From an uncultured Spirochaetota bacterium (GTDB taxonomy: Bacteria > Spirochaetota > Spirochaetia > Treponematales > Treponemataceae): 64,000 nucleotides of DNA. Positions 1-8,570 of the stretch are shown here, piece by piece. Within the stretch, counting starts at the first letter, position 1. The number at the start of each line of letters is the position of its first letter. The DNA is taken from assembly GCA_944389415.1 (NCBI GenBank), contig CALXMF010000004.1, forward strand, positions 1 through 64,000. Direction: 5' to 3'. The position numbers and the translations under genes are program-made. Below the pieces are notes generated by a model that saw only the letters and a list, made by a program, of their open reading frames with translations, was not told where the DNA came from and ran no database searches.

Positions 1-60
1 AGTCAAGCTCTCCTGCGCCGATGATACTGCTTCTTGTGGGAAAGTAGGTCGCTGCCAGGC
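1..60 (+). rRNA. rrf: 5S ribosomal RNA, 3' part only
   Basis: The first 60 bases match the 3' half of a bacterial 5S rRNA: a GCGCCGATGATACTGC block, the GTGGGAAAGTAGGTCGC loop-E/helix-IV region, and the closing CTGCCAGGC that pairs with the 5' end of the molecule. The 5' half lies outside the window. A T-rich tract follows directly. An rRNA operon therefore ends here and runs in the same direction as trkH. Confidence 0.9.
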
Positions 61-75
61 TTTTTCTTTTCCCTC
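61..75 (+). terminator. T-rich tract after 5S rRNA
   Basis: TTTTTCTTTT directly follows the closing helix of the 5S rRNA. The helix plus the T tract could act as the rRNA operon terminator. I see no separate hairpin, so termination may be partial, and trkH begins only about 30 bases later. Confidence 0.45.
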
Positions 76-103
76 TCAACCTTCGTGGTGATGTTATTCA
101 ACT

Positions 104-1450
104 ATGAAAATTCTTCCTTCTTTTGATAAAATACTTCTGTTTTCTTATTTTATTGTATTGTCTTTGACTGGTACATTCTTTTTGTCTTTACCAGCAGCAT
201 CAAATGGAGCTCCCTTCAAATTAGTTGATGCTCTTCTTGTTTCTGTTTCTGCTTGCTGTGTTACAGGATTATCATCAGTTAGTGCAGAGTCTTTTTCTTT
301 GTTTGGACTAATTGTCCTTATGCTGCTTATCGAATTTGGTGGTATGGGGCTTATTTCTTTCTTTGCGTTATATGTTGCAATTCCCCGAACAAGGATTTCT
401 CTCGTCAATAGACGACTTATCAGAAGTTTTTTTATAGATGATGCAGATGTAAATCCAAAGCAAATCATACGAAGGATTATTATAACAACTTTCTTTCTCC
501 AGGGGATAGGTGCTCTCGCATTATATATAGCGTTTTTACATTCAGGCCTATCACACCATCCTTTTTTTGATGCGATTTTTCATTCTGTATCTGCATTCTG
601 TAATGCAGGATTTTCCACTTTTAATAGTTCCATTGCTGTTTTTACGGATTATCCGGCAATACCTGTTATTATCTGTATTCTTGTAATTACTGGTGGAATT
701 GGTTTTACTGTTATAAACGATTTTGCATCATCCGCAAAACATCGGTTCAAAAAAAAGTTATCTCTTCACTCAAAAATCGTAATTCTTATAACAACTTTTT
801 TACTTCTTGCTGGTACGTTTTGCTTTTTCATGATTGAATACAATGACGCATTTAGGGATATGACTTTTTCTCAAAAACTTATCCAGTCATTTTTTCAAGC
901 AGTTATAACCAGAACTGCAGGATTTGAAATGCTTCCTCAAATTGAATTTTCACCGGTATCTTCTCTGCTCACAATTATCCTGATGTTCATTGGTGGTTCT
1001 CCAGGTTCTATGGCAGGGGGCATAAAAACCACAACTTTTTTTCTTATGGCTACCTATGCTTTCAAAGAACGTGTTGGAGAAACGTCTATGAGAATTTTTA
1101 AAACAAAGATAAATGCCGAACAGATTGAGAAGGCTTTCAATATTGCGGGTAAAGCATTTTTGTTTCTTTGCACATCAATTTTACTTTTAGGAATCACTGA
1201 AAATTCCCGTATTGAAGCTGATATGTTTTCTATTTTTGATATCATGTTTGAATCTGTTTCAGCGTTTGCGACCGTTGGTTTAACCAGAAGTGTAACCCCT
1301 AATTTATCCGACTGGGGCAAAATTGTTATTAGTATCACAATGTTCATTGGAAGAACAGGTTTATTCTCAATGATGCTTGGTTTACCAGGTTCTGGCAAAC
1401 CAACTGATAGTATGATAGAATATCCTACCGGTCAGGTAATGCTTGGCTAA
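104..1450 (+). CDS. Potassium uptake channel subunit, TrkH/KtrB family
   Basis: This is a 448-residue integral membrane protein of the TrkH/KtrB superfamily, the pore-forming subunit of a cation-coupled K+ uptake system in the inner membrane. The sequence shows the four-fold repeat of membrane segment, pore loop, membrane segment. The four selectivity-filter loops, each with its glycine, read C-V-T-G-L, C-N-A-G-F, R-T-A-G-F and A-T-V-G-L. The length suits KtrB better than the longer TrkH of enterics. The next gene is the RCK-type regulatory subunit, 21 bases downstream, so the pair forms a Ktr-like complex. A GGTGATG stretch before the ATG is a plausible ribosome site. Confidence 0.92.
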   Translation: MKILPSFDKILLFSYFIVLSLTGTFFLSLPAASNGAPFKLVDALLVSVSACCVTGLSSVSAESFSLFGLIVLMLLIEFGGMGLISFFALYVAIPRTRISLVNRRLIRSFFIDDADVNPKQIIRRIIITTFFLQGIGALALYIAFLHSGLSHHPFFDAIFHSVSAFCNAGFSTFNSSIAVFTDYPAIPVIICILVITGGIGFTVINDFASSAKHRFKKKLSLHSKIVILITTFLLLAGTFCFFMIEYNDAFRDMTFSQKLIQSFFQAVITRTAGFEMLPQIEFSPVSSLLTIILMFIGGSPGSMAGGIKTTTFFLMATYAFKERVGETSMRIFKTKINAEQIEKAFNIAGKAFLFLCTSILLLGITENSRIEADMFSIFDIMFESVSAFATVGLTRSVTPNLSDWGKIVISITMFIGRTGLFSMMLGLPGSGKPTDSMIEYPTGQVMLG

Positions 1451-1471
1451 ACGACATGAGGGAGATTTGCA

Positions 1472-2218
1472 GTGAAACAGTTTGCTATTATAGGACTTGA
1501 TACTTTTGGTATTCGAATGCTTGAGCAGTTATCTTTAGTAACCCAAGATATTATTGTTGTTGATAAGAACGAAGAAATTGTTAATCGATACAAAGATCTC
1601 GCACATGAGGCACTCATCATGGATGCAAGTAACGAAAAAGCACTTGCTCAAACTATTCCACCTGATATTGATGCAGCCATTGTAGATCTTGGTTCAAGTA
1701 TTGAAGATACAATAATGGTTACTAATTATCTAAAAAAAATGAATGTCAAGGAAATCATAGTCAAGGCTGAAAACGATCAACTTGGGGAAGTTCTTAAAAT
1801 TATTGGCGCAACAAAAGTTGTATTTCCTGATCGGGAAACAGCAAAAAGTCTTACGCCACTTCTTGCTTCTGCAAATCTATTCCAATATATGCCTGTTTCG
1901 CCATCCCTTGTCCTTGCTGAACTAAAAATTCCTGAATCATATGTCGGGCTCTCTGTTCGCAATGCAAATCTCCGTGTAAAATCAGGAATTAATATTGTTG
2001 CAATACGCAAACAAAATGATCCCAATTTTTCTCTTTTACCCGATGCGGAATATATTTTCTGTGCAGATGATATTCTGCTAATTTCAGGGCCCCCTGAAGC
2101 CGTTCAAAAACTAGTTTCAACAGAGATATCGGCAGCAGGTTCAGATTTGAAAAATTTTTTCAAATTCATGTTTTCTGCAACTTCACGTTTTCAGCGAAAA
2201 AACAAACCGGAGAGATAG
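1472..2218 (+). CDS. Potassium uptake regulatory subunit, TrkA/KtrA (RCK) family
   Basis: This 248-residue cytoplasmic protein has an N-terminal Rossmann RCK (TrkA-N) domain of about 135 residues and a C-terminal TrkA-C domain (about 140-220). It gates the KtrB channel encoded just upstream in response to nucleotide or ligand. The glycine-rich loop reads G-L-D-T-F-G, so the middle glycine of the usual GxGxxG is aspartate. The acidic residue at the end of the second strand (V-V-D-K-N) that contacts the ribose is present. The start is GTG at 1472, preceded by GAGGGAG. The C-terminal 25 residues are basic and not part of the domain. Confidence 0.9.
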   Translation: MKQFAIIGLDTFGIRMLEQLSLVTQDIIVVDKNEEIVNRYKDLAHEALIMDASNEKALAQTIPPDIDAAIVDLGSSIEDTIMVTNYLKKMNVKEIIVKAENDQLGEVLKIIGATKVVFPDRETAKSLTPLLASANLFQYMPVSPSLVLAELKIPESYVGLSVRNANLRVKSGINIVAIRKQNDPNFSLLPDAEYIFCADDILLISGPPEAVQKLVSTEISAAGSDLKNFFKFMFSATSRFQRKNKPER

Positions 2219-2229
2219 ATAATAGATAC

Positions 2230-2258
2230 TTGTAAAAAAATGATTTTACGTGTATGAT
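2230..2258 (+). promoter_or_regulatory. Predicted sigma70-type promoter of the cheW-recN operon
   Basis: TTGTAA at 2230-2235 and TATGAT at 2253-2258 are separated by 17 bp in the only sizeable gap before cheW. A transcript starting near 2265 would have a leader of about 38 nt with a GCGGAGG ribosome site at the ATG. Confidence 0.5.
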
Positions 2259-2302
2259 TTTCTAAAATTTGATTTCTGTTTTAAGAGATATGCGGAGGAA
2301 AT

Positions 2303-2785
2303 ATGGCAGATGATGAGTCTCAGTTTCAATTAGTTACATTCCAGCTCGGTGAAGAATTGTATGGCGTAGATATTATGGACGTAAAGGAAATTGTTCGAGT
2401 GCAGAATGTACGGCCCATCCCGAACGCTCCGTATTATGTGGAAGGTATTTTTAACTTACGAAGCGAAATTATCCCTGTTATTAACCTTCATAAACGTTTT
2501 AGATTAAAGAAAATGGAAATAACAGAAGAAGGTGATGAGGATCAGGGAGGATTTATTATTTTAAATATTGATGGTAATAAGATTGGTATTATTATTGATC
2601 GAATTGCCCGTGTTGTTTCTGTCAAACTTTCTGATGTTAAAAATCCTCCCGAAATGATAAGTGGTATTGGTACCGAATATATTCGGGGAGTAGTCCGTGT
2701 TGAGAATTCGTATCTCATCATTCTTGATATCCGAAGATTGTTTAATTCAAAAGAGCTGCAGAAAATTATTGATATAAATAATTAA
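2303..2785 (+). CDS. cheW: Chemotaxis coupling protein CheW
   Basis: This is a 160-residue single-domain CheW protein. The SH3-like fold is recognisable from the start (F-Q-L-G-E-E-L-Y-G-V-D) through I-I-P-V-I-N-L and G-I-I-I-D to the V-V-R-V-E-N-S-Y-L-I-I-L-D strand near the C-terminus. It links methyl-accepting receptors to the CheA kinase in the polar signalling array. The start at 2303 has a strong GCGGAGGAA ribosome site. It opens an operon with the DegT-like gene (3-base gap), nadK and recN, which have no obvious chemotaxis role. Confidence 0.93.
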   Translation: MADDESQFQLVTFQLGEELYGVDIMDVKEIVRVQNVRPIPNAPYYVEGIFNLRSEIIPVINLHKRFRLKKMEITEEGDEDQGGFIILNIDGNKIGIIIDRIARVVSVKLSDVKNPPEMISGIGTEYIRGVVRVENSYLIILDIRRLFNSKELQKIIDINN

Positions 2786-2788
2786 GAT

Positions 2789-3820
2789 ATGATAAGAACA
2801 TACAGTTCGACTATCCGCAGAAAAGAAATGGATGCCGTTTTGACCTGTATGGTCGATGAAAAGATTGGTCCAGGTGATATGAACCGACGGTTAGTTCAAC
2901 AAATCAAGGACGATCTTGGTGTTGACGGTGCCGTTGCGGTTCGTAGTCCATCAATCGCTCTGCAGTATATTCTAAAGGCACTTGCTTTAGAGCCTGGCGC
3001 AGGGATTATTATTTCTGCATTGGCTCCGTCATGGCAGTTATTAACCATAGAGGCACTGGGTTTCAAACCAATTGTCATCGATGTATCGCCAGAAACTGCT
3101 TGTATTCAGGCGGCAGCCGTTGTACAGGCAGCCGCTGAGGGAGGTAAAGCTGTACTTCTTTCAGAAACACTTGGCATTCTTCCTGCATTTAATGAAATTC
3201 TTGCCGCCGGTATTCCAGTCATAGAAGATTTTTCTCTCAGCTATGGAGGCTGCAAAGATGGACAGCGTGCGGGAACATTTGGAGTTTATTCACTTCTTGG
3301 ACTTGAAGAGAGAGATAGTATTACAGGCGGCGGCGGCGCAATTGTTATTGCTCCCACAAGGAAATATTGGACACCGTTAAAAAGAATTATAGATACAGCT
3401 CCTACAACCGATATTCTGCCTGATTTGAACAGCTCACTTGCATATGTTCAGCTTCGTGAATTTGGACGAAATGAATTACTCAGAAAAGAGTTATTTTCAG
3501 CATACCGTCAGGCACTTCTACAGGGAAAACATACAACATTTCTTCGCAGTGAAGATGATGAAAAGAATATAACATGTGCTTGTGTGTTCCCTGTAGTATT
3601 TACCAGTGGATATAAAGAAGTAAAACAATATGCAGCGCGTAAGGATATTGAGATTGAGCCTGCATTTGCGGATTCAGTTATCGCTTTGCGTCCTGATAGC
3701 TATGAATCATGTATTCAGGCAAATTCATTATTTTTACGAACTGCTTTATTTCCTCTTTATCCAAGGCTGGGAAGTTCGCAGGTAGAAAAGATTATAAAAG
3801 TTCTCAGAACTCTCCCGTAA
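2789..3820 (+). CDS. DegT/DnrJ/EryC1-type aminotransferase-fold protein lacking the PLP lysine
   Basis: This 343-residue protein has the layout of the DegT/DnrJ/EryC1/StrS sugar aminotransferase family: an R-S-P-S-I-A-L-Q segment where the family has its cofactor-binding loop, the I-E-D aspartate near residue 147, and a G-G-G-G-A loop at 180-184. At the position where the family has its Schiff-base lysine, six residues before this loop, the sequence has glutamate (L-E-E-R-D, 172-176). No lysine lies between about 157 and 190. It is therefore probably not a standard PLP transaminase and may be structural, regulatory or a different PLP-fold enzyme. It sits between cheW and nadK with no sugar-biosynthesis neighbours. 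Confidence 0.7.
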   Translation: MIRTYSSTIRRKEMDAVLTCMVDEKIGPGDMNRRLVQQIKDDLGVDGAVAVRSPSIALQYILKALALEPGAGIIISALAPSWQLLTIEALGFKPIVIDVSPETACIQAAAVVQAAAEGGKAVLLSETLGILPAFNEILAAGIPVIEDFSLSYGGCKDGQRAGTFGVYSLLGLEERDSITGGGGAIVIAPTRKYWTPLKRIIDTAPTTDILPDLNSSLAYVQLREFGRNELLRKELFSAYRQALLQGKHTTFLRSEDDEKNITCACVFPVVFTSGYKEVKQYAARKDIEIEPAFADSVIALRPDSYESCIQANSLFLRTALFPLYPRLGSSQVEKIIKVLRTLP

Positions 3821-3835
3821 AAAGGCACGGGCATC

Positions 3836-4681
3836 ATGAAAAAAAAATGTTTGATAATTGCAAATACCTATAATAAGGAATCTACTCCCTTAGCAGAACA
3901 GATAAACCGATTTCTTTTAAATCATGATGTTGTCTGTGATATTTTCTTATTTTCCGGACATGAAAAACAATGTTCCTGTAAAGGATATGATTTTGCTGTC
4001 ACTCTTGGCGGAGATGGAACGGTATTATTTGCGGCGCGCGGGTGTGCTGAATATGCAATTCCTATATTTGCAGTAAATCTGGGGCTTTTCGGTTTCATTG
4101 CTGGTGTTCAAAAAGAGGAATGTTTTTCACGGCTTGAATTGTTCCTTGATGGTCTAATTCCTGTTGTAGAACGCAGTATGTTATATGCAACCATATTACG
4201 CAAAAACCAAAATGTATTTGAAAGTTATGCTCTCAATGATATAGTTATTTCAACATTGACTCCTGTCAGTCTTATTTCTCTTGATGTATCATATGACGGC
4301 ATACCGTTTGGCTTTTTTAAAGCTGATGGTCTTATTTTGGCGACCTCAACAGGTTCTACATCATATTCAGTCGCTGCCGGCGGACCTATTATTGACCCTG
4401 CACTGAATGTTATTGTGCTAAGTCCAATCTGCCCATTTTCATTATCAAATCGCCCTGTTGTTCTTCCTGCATGTGGTATGCTGGAATTACATATATTACC
4501 GTCCCGTGACACAGGAAGTATTTTAAAAGCTGACGGCCAATCAGAATTTACCCTTTGTCCAGATGATATCGTACAGATAACAGTACCACCGCGAAAAGCA
4601 CTGCTTGCTGACTGTACAAGAGAAAAATTCTACAGCGCATTGCGTTCTAAGCTGCACTGGTCAGGAGGTGTAAATGCTTGA
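3836..4681 (+). CDS. nadK: NAD kinase
   Basis: This 281-residue NAD kinase phosphorylates NAD+ to NADP+ with ATP or polyphosphate in the cytoplasm. The diagnostic G-G-D-G-T motif is at 58-62. It is followed by the conserved L-N-D (second NAD-binding motif, in A-L-N-D-I-V-I) and the S-T-G-S-T-S-Y glycine/serine-rich motif. The length is typical. The 3' end overlaps the recN start by 8 bases, so the two are translationally coupled. Confidence 0.95.
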   Translation: MKKKCLIIANTYNKESTPLAEQINRFLLNHDVVCDIFLFSGHEKQCSCKGYDFAVTLGGDGTVLFAARGCAEYAIPIFAVNLGLFGFIAGVQKEECFSRLELFLDGLIPVVERSMLYATILRKNQNVFESYALNDIVISTLTPVSLISLDVSYDGIPFGFFKADGLILATSTGSTSYSVAAGGPIIDPALNVIVLSPICPFSLSNRPVVLPACGMLELHILPSRDTGSILKADGQSEFTLCPDDIVQITVPPRKALLADCTREKFYSALRSKLHWSGGVNA

Positions 4682-6377
4682 AGACTTGCAAATACAAAAT
4701 TTTGCATTAATTGAATCTGTCAATCTGGAATTTAGTCAGGGATTTACTGTATTTACCGGAGAAACAGGCGCTGGTAAATCAATTCTCATTGGAGCGCTTT
4801 CGTTTCTTCTGGGAGGAAAAAGCGGTATTGATCAGATTCGTGCAGGAGCAAAAGAAGCAAGTGTTTCAGGAACATTTCTACTTCCTGATATTCCGGAAAT
4901 CAGTAGCTGGCTTTCTGAACATGCCATAGAAGCAGATGAATCTCGAGTACTACTGCGCCGTATCATTCGGGATTCAGGAAAATCCAGTGCGTGGATACAG
5001 AATGTACCAGTTACACGCAGTGATCTGGCAGATTTTACTTCATTACTTGTTGATATTCATGGACAGCATGAACATCAGTCATTAATGAAAGTATCTGAAC
5101 ATCGCCGGTTTCTTGATGCATATGCAGGTTTAACACAGGATACAGCTGATTTTACCCGAATGTATACACAGCTTATTGAATTAAGACGAAAGCTGGATTC
5201 TCTTAATATTGACGATGCAGCACGAGAACGCCGTCGTGATATGCTTACATTCGCTGTCTCTGAAATCACTGAAGCAAAGCTTCATCCTGATGAAGATAAA
5301 GAATTATCAGCAGAAGAAAATAGGTTATCCAGGTTTGAACAGCTTTACACAGATCTTGAATCTATAACTAAAATGTTATCAGGTGATGAGTATTCACTTA
5401 TAAATAGTTTCCGCCAGTTTGACAGTATGCTTAAAAGAGCCTGTTCTGGAGATACAGAACTTTCGGCTCTTTCTGGCAGAACAGAATCTGTTTTTTATGA
5501 ATTGACCGATATTTCTAACAGTCTGCGTTCCTATAAAGATGCTCTGGTGTTTGATCCCGTTCGCCTTGAAGAAGTGCAGGAACGAACAGCTCTTTTTTTC
5601 CGGTTGAAGAAAAAATATGCATCATCAGTCCAAGCACCTTTAACTGAAGTCATTGAATATGCAAAGGAAGCTGCCGCTGAGCTTGACAAACTCAGTGGTA
5701 GTGAAGAAGAAAAACAAGAGCTTGCAACAATTATCTCAGAAATGGAACAGAAGATTCTTGCAGCTGCGCGCCGTTTATCATCAGTACGAAAACAGGCAGC
5801 AGAGAAAATGGCCAAAGAAGTAGAATATGTCCTTGCAAGCCTCGGAATGAAGAATACTCATTTTCAGGTATTAGTTTCAGAAAAAACAGTTGGTGAAGAT
5901 GGACAGAAATGTGGTCCTTACGGCATAGATAATATTGAATTCCTTATTAGTGCCAATCCAGGCTCCCCGTTGAGACCATTGGCAAAGATTGCTTCCGGAG
6001 GAGAGCTTTCCCGTGTCATGCTTGCTCTTAAAACCGTGCTTGCTGAGGGAGATCCTGTAGAAACAATGATTTTTGATGAGATTGATACTGGTATTGGAGG
6101 AGAAGTTGCAGTCAGTCTGGCCTCTCACATGAAAAATCTTGCCTCTGCACGGCAAATTATCTGTATAACACATCTTGCGAGTATCGCTGTTTGTGCCGAT
6201 AGTCAAATAAAGATTCAGAAAAAGATTGTCAATGGAAAAACTGTCACCGATGTGCATATTATTGACGGTTCTGAACGGGTTGAAGAAATTGCCCGGATGC
6301 TTTCGGGTGATTCCTACAGTGCGGAGTCTTTAGACTATGCACGTTCCTTGTTAAATAAAAATACAGGAAAGGGGTAA
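4674..6377 (+). CDS. recN: DNA repair ATPase RecN
   Basis: This 567-residue SMC-like protein takes part in recombinational repair of double-strand breaks. The N-terminal half has Walker A (G-E-T-G-A-G-K-S, about 30-37) and a Q-loop region ending in V-D-I-H-G-Q-H-E-H-Q. A coiled-coil middle (about 150-360) follows. The C-terminal half has the ABC signature (S-G-G-E-L-S-R) and Walker B (M-I-F-D-E-I-D-T-G-I-G-G). The length is normal for RecN. The start at 4674 lies inside the nadK end, with GGAGGTG upstream. Confidence 0.96.
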   Translation: MLEDLQIQNFALIESVNLEFSQGFTVFTGETGAGKSILIGALSFLLGGKSGIDQIRAGAKEASVSGTFLLPDIPEISSWLSEHAIEADESRVLLRRIIRDSGKSSAWIQNVPVTRSDLADFTSLLVDIHGQHEHQSLMKVSEHRRFLDAYAGLTQDTADFTRMYTQLIELRRKLDSLNIDDAARERRRDMLTFAVSEITEAKLHPDEDKELSAEENRLSRFEQLYTDLESITKMLSGDEYSLINSFRQFDSMLKRACSGDTELSALSGRTESVFYELTDISNSLRSYKDALVFDPVRLEEVQERTALFFRLKKKYASSVQAPLTEVIEYAKEAAAELDKLSGSEEEKQELATIISEMEQKILAAARRLSSVRKQAAEKMAKEVEYVLASLGMKNTHFQVLVSEKTVGEDGQKCGPYGIDNIEFLISANPGSPLRPLAKIASGGELSRVMLALKTVLAEGDPVETMIFDEIDTGIGGEVAVSLASHMKNLASARQIICITHLASIAVCADSQIKIQKKIVNGKTVTDVHIIDGSERVEEIARMLSGDSYSAESLDYARSLLNKNTGKG

Positions 6378-6382
6378 TTGCT

Positions 6383-7186
6383 ATGGCTAAAATTACAGCA
6401 GAAGATCGTGAATTATTTAATAAAAAAGCAGAGCCTTACCGCGAACTCATTAACAATGTCCTTCAGAACGAAAAGGAAATACTTACATTGATTGAACGAG
6501 AAAGTTTCGGCAATTCATATAAAAAACTTATTTTATGTGAAGAGATGATTTATATAGCCACAATTCAAGTTCTCATTAATAATCTTTCTCTGCAAATCCT
6601 CGATACAAAAAACACAGATGCATTGAATGACGGTCGTAAAATGTTATATAAGGCGATCATTTATCTTGAAGAATGTGTTACACCTCTGATTGACGCTCCG
6701 TTCACCGAATACGCAGACCGAGTTGCAGAACTTGCTAATATGCCAATCGAGAAACGGTACTATCTTGTTCGTAAACTTGGTTTAGCTATTCAGCTGATTA
6801 TTGACGGCTTTGGTGATAACACTAAATGGAAATGGGCTTTTGTTGAACTGCAAGGTCGGTACGCGGTTGTTGCAAAAAACTTGATAGACTTAAAACAGGC
6901 AAGTCGTGACTATTTTGATCCTCGTTCACTTGACTATGATACTACAGTAATGTATATCAAACTGGTAAAAAAACTTCTTGCTCAAGCTGGCGAAAAATAT
7001 CGTGATCGATACGAATTATCGACACACCGTTTTGATGATATGAGAATAGCTATTGCTTTAGTACTTGCCCTGCGAAGATTGTGTGTTATTATTAATGATA
7101 TAGATGAATCAGAAGAATTGAAAAAGAAAGCCGCGGTTTGGAGCGATCGACTTGAAAAAGATCGCAATAAGGGTATTTGCCAGTAA
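6383..7186 (+). CDS. Conserved protein of unknown function
   Basis: This 267-residue soluble protein has no signal peptide, no membrane segment and no motif I recognise. It is rich in charged residues and predicted helix. It starts five bases after recN with a GAAAGGGG ribosome site and is the last gene before a very strong hairpin terminator, so it is co-transcribed with recN. I do not assign a function. Similar treponemal hypotheticals would be the first comparison. Confidence 0.75.
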   Translation: MAKITAEDRELFNKKAEPYRELINNVLQNEKEILTLIERESFGNSYKKLILCEEMIYIATIQVLINNLSLQILDTKNTDALNDGRKMLYKAIIYLEECVTPLIDAPFTEYADRVAELANMPIEKRYYLVRKLGLAIQLIIDGFGDNTKWKWAFVELQGRYAVVAKNLIDLKQASRDYFDPRSLDYDTTVMYIKLVKKLLAQAGEKYRDRYELSTHRFDDMRIAIALVLALRRLCVIINDIDESEELKKKAAVWSDRLEKDRNKGICQ

Positions 7187-7200
7187 GAGTCAGATTTTAT

Positions 7201-7263
7201 ATCTGTTTATAATAAAAAAAGGCTGTTCAGATTCTGAGCAGCCTTTTTTTATTATAAACAGAT
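7201..7263 (+). terminator. Very long bidirectional hairpin terminator
   Basis: A 30-bp arm at 7201-7230 pairs with 7234-7263 around a 3-base ATT loop, with one G-T wobble. The inner stem GGCTG(T/C)TCAG is G+C-rich and is flanked by A7 and T7 runs, so the structure can terminate in both directions. The A+T outer arms (ATCTGTTTATAAT) extend the symmetry well beyond a normal terminator. Confidence 0.9.
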
Positions 7264-7270
7264 TTTTTCA

Positions 7271-7299
7271 TTGTTTTTTCCTGAATTATGATATAAAAT
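7271..7299 (+). promoter_or_regulatory. Predicted promoter of the nucleoside importer operon
   Basis: TTGTTT at 7271-7276 and TAAAAT at 7294-7299 are spaced 17 bp apart. The predicted leader holds a small CTTCC/GGAAG hairpin (7310-7325) and ends in a TTGGAGG ribosome site before the ATG at 7350. Confidence 0.45.
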
Positions 7300-7349
7300 T
7301 AGTAATAAGCTTCCTAAAAAGGAAGAAAACATAATTTGGAGGATCATTA

Positions 7350-8462
7350 ATGAAAAAAGCTATTCTGATGTTGTCAGCCCTCACAGTCCTAACTTCTGCT
7401 GTATTTGCCGGCGGAGGAAAAGACAATAGTACAAAAACAACAGATGTCAGCAAACCGACAGTCATGCTGGTAACAGATGCAACAGGTATTGATGATAAAT
7501 CATTCAATGCAGCTGCATGGCGCGGTATAGTTGCATATTACGGTGATACAGTAGAAAATCCTGCTGGACGCGGTAAATTATACGACGCGATTACTTGTCA
7601 GACTCAGGATATGTATATACCAACACTTAAACAGGTTTCTGATGAAGGCTATGATCTTATCATGACTACAGGCTTTACGTTTGCAGATGCGCTTGGAGAA
7701 GTTTCTCAGCTGTATCCTGATCAGAAATACATGATTGTTGATGTCGGTTATGTCTCAAAACCGAATGTTATGGAGTTCCTGTTTACTGAAGAACAAGGTT
7801 CATTCCTCGTTGGTGCGCTTGCTGCGCTGCAATCACAGAACGATGGTGTTGAAAATCCCAAATTCGGTTTTATCGGAGGAATTCCTGGAGCAACAATTAC
7901 CAAATTTGAAATGGGGTATATTCAGGGTATAAAACATATTCTTCCAAATGCAGAAATCGTAGATTATTATACAAACGATTGGGGAAAACCAGAACTTGCA
8001 AAAGCCCAGGCAAAGAACTGGTATGATTCAGGAGTTTACGCGATTTTCTCTGCTGCCGGCGGAAGCGGTAATGGTACAATAGCTCAGGCAAAAGAATACC
8101 GTATTCAGGGACGTAATGTATGGGCAATTGGTGTGGATTCTGATCAGTATGCTGATGGAATTTATTCCGGAACAGACTCTGCTGTTCTTACCTCAATGGT
8201 AAAACGTGTAGAATCAAGTTCTTTGTATGCTCTTAAAGCTATAGAGAATAATGCATTTAAAGGCGGTGTGGTGCTGCTTGATATGAAGTCTGACGGTGTT
8301 GATTTTTCAACAGCAAATCCCGCATTATCTCAGGATGTTATTGAAAAAGTTCAGGCAATAAAAAAAGATATTATTGATGGAAAAATCTCTGTTATTGGCA
8401 CATATAAAGATGCGCTTGCTGCAGGGAAAGCACCTTCTGGTCTTAAAGCTATGGATGATTAA
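7350..8462 (+). CDS. BMP/PnrA-family nucleoside-binding protein
   Basis: This 370-residue periplasmic binding protein of the BMP family (PnrA/TmpC type) delivers purine nucleosides to the ABC importer encoded downstream. The ligand-binding signature G-I-D-D-K-S-F-N-A-A-A-W is at about residues 47-58, followed by a typical bilobal BMP fold containing G-V-D-S-D-Q-Y. The N-terminus is a signal peptide (residues 1-21), but the cleavage region reads S-A-V-F-A-G-G-G with no cysteine. It therefore looks like a soluble secreted protein, not the lipoprotein usual for the family. Confidence 0.9.
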   Translation: MKKAILMLSALTVLTSAVFAGGGKDNSTKTTDVSKPTVMLVTDATGIDDKSFNAAAWRGIVAYYGDTVENPAGRGKLYDAITCQTQDMYIPTLKQVSDEGYDLIMTTGFTFADALGEVSQLYPDQKYMIVDVGYVSKPNVMEFLFTEEQGSFLVGALAALQSQNDGVENPKFGFIGGIPGATITKFEMGYIQGIKHILPNAEIVDYYTNDWGKPELAKAQAKNWYDSGVYAIFSAAGGSGNGTIAQAKEYRIQGRNVWAIGVDSDQYADGIYSGTDSAVLTSMVKRVESSSLYALKAIENNAFKGGVVLLDMKSDGVDFSTANPALSQDVIEKVQAIKKDIIDGKISVIGTYKDALAAGKAPSGLKAMDD

Positions 8463-8493
8463 TATAGCTGAGATTATAAATATATAAAGGTGA

Positions 8494-8531
8494 GGGCCGG
8501 CCAATAACACATTAATTGACCGGCCCTTTAT
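8494..8531 (+). terminator. Attenuating hairpin between binding protein and ATPase genes
   Basis: GGGCCGGCCAAT (8494-8505) pairs with ATTGACCGGCCC (8515-8526) apart from one mismatch, followed by TTTATTG. A hairpin here would let the binding protein be made in excess over the membrane components, a common arrangement in ABC importer operons. Confidence 0.65.
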
Positions 8532-8570
8532 TGTTAATAATTTTTTGCTGCACCATACAAGGGGGTGTGC

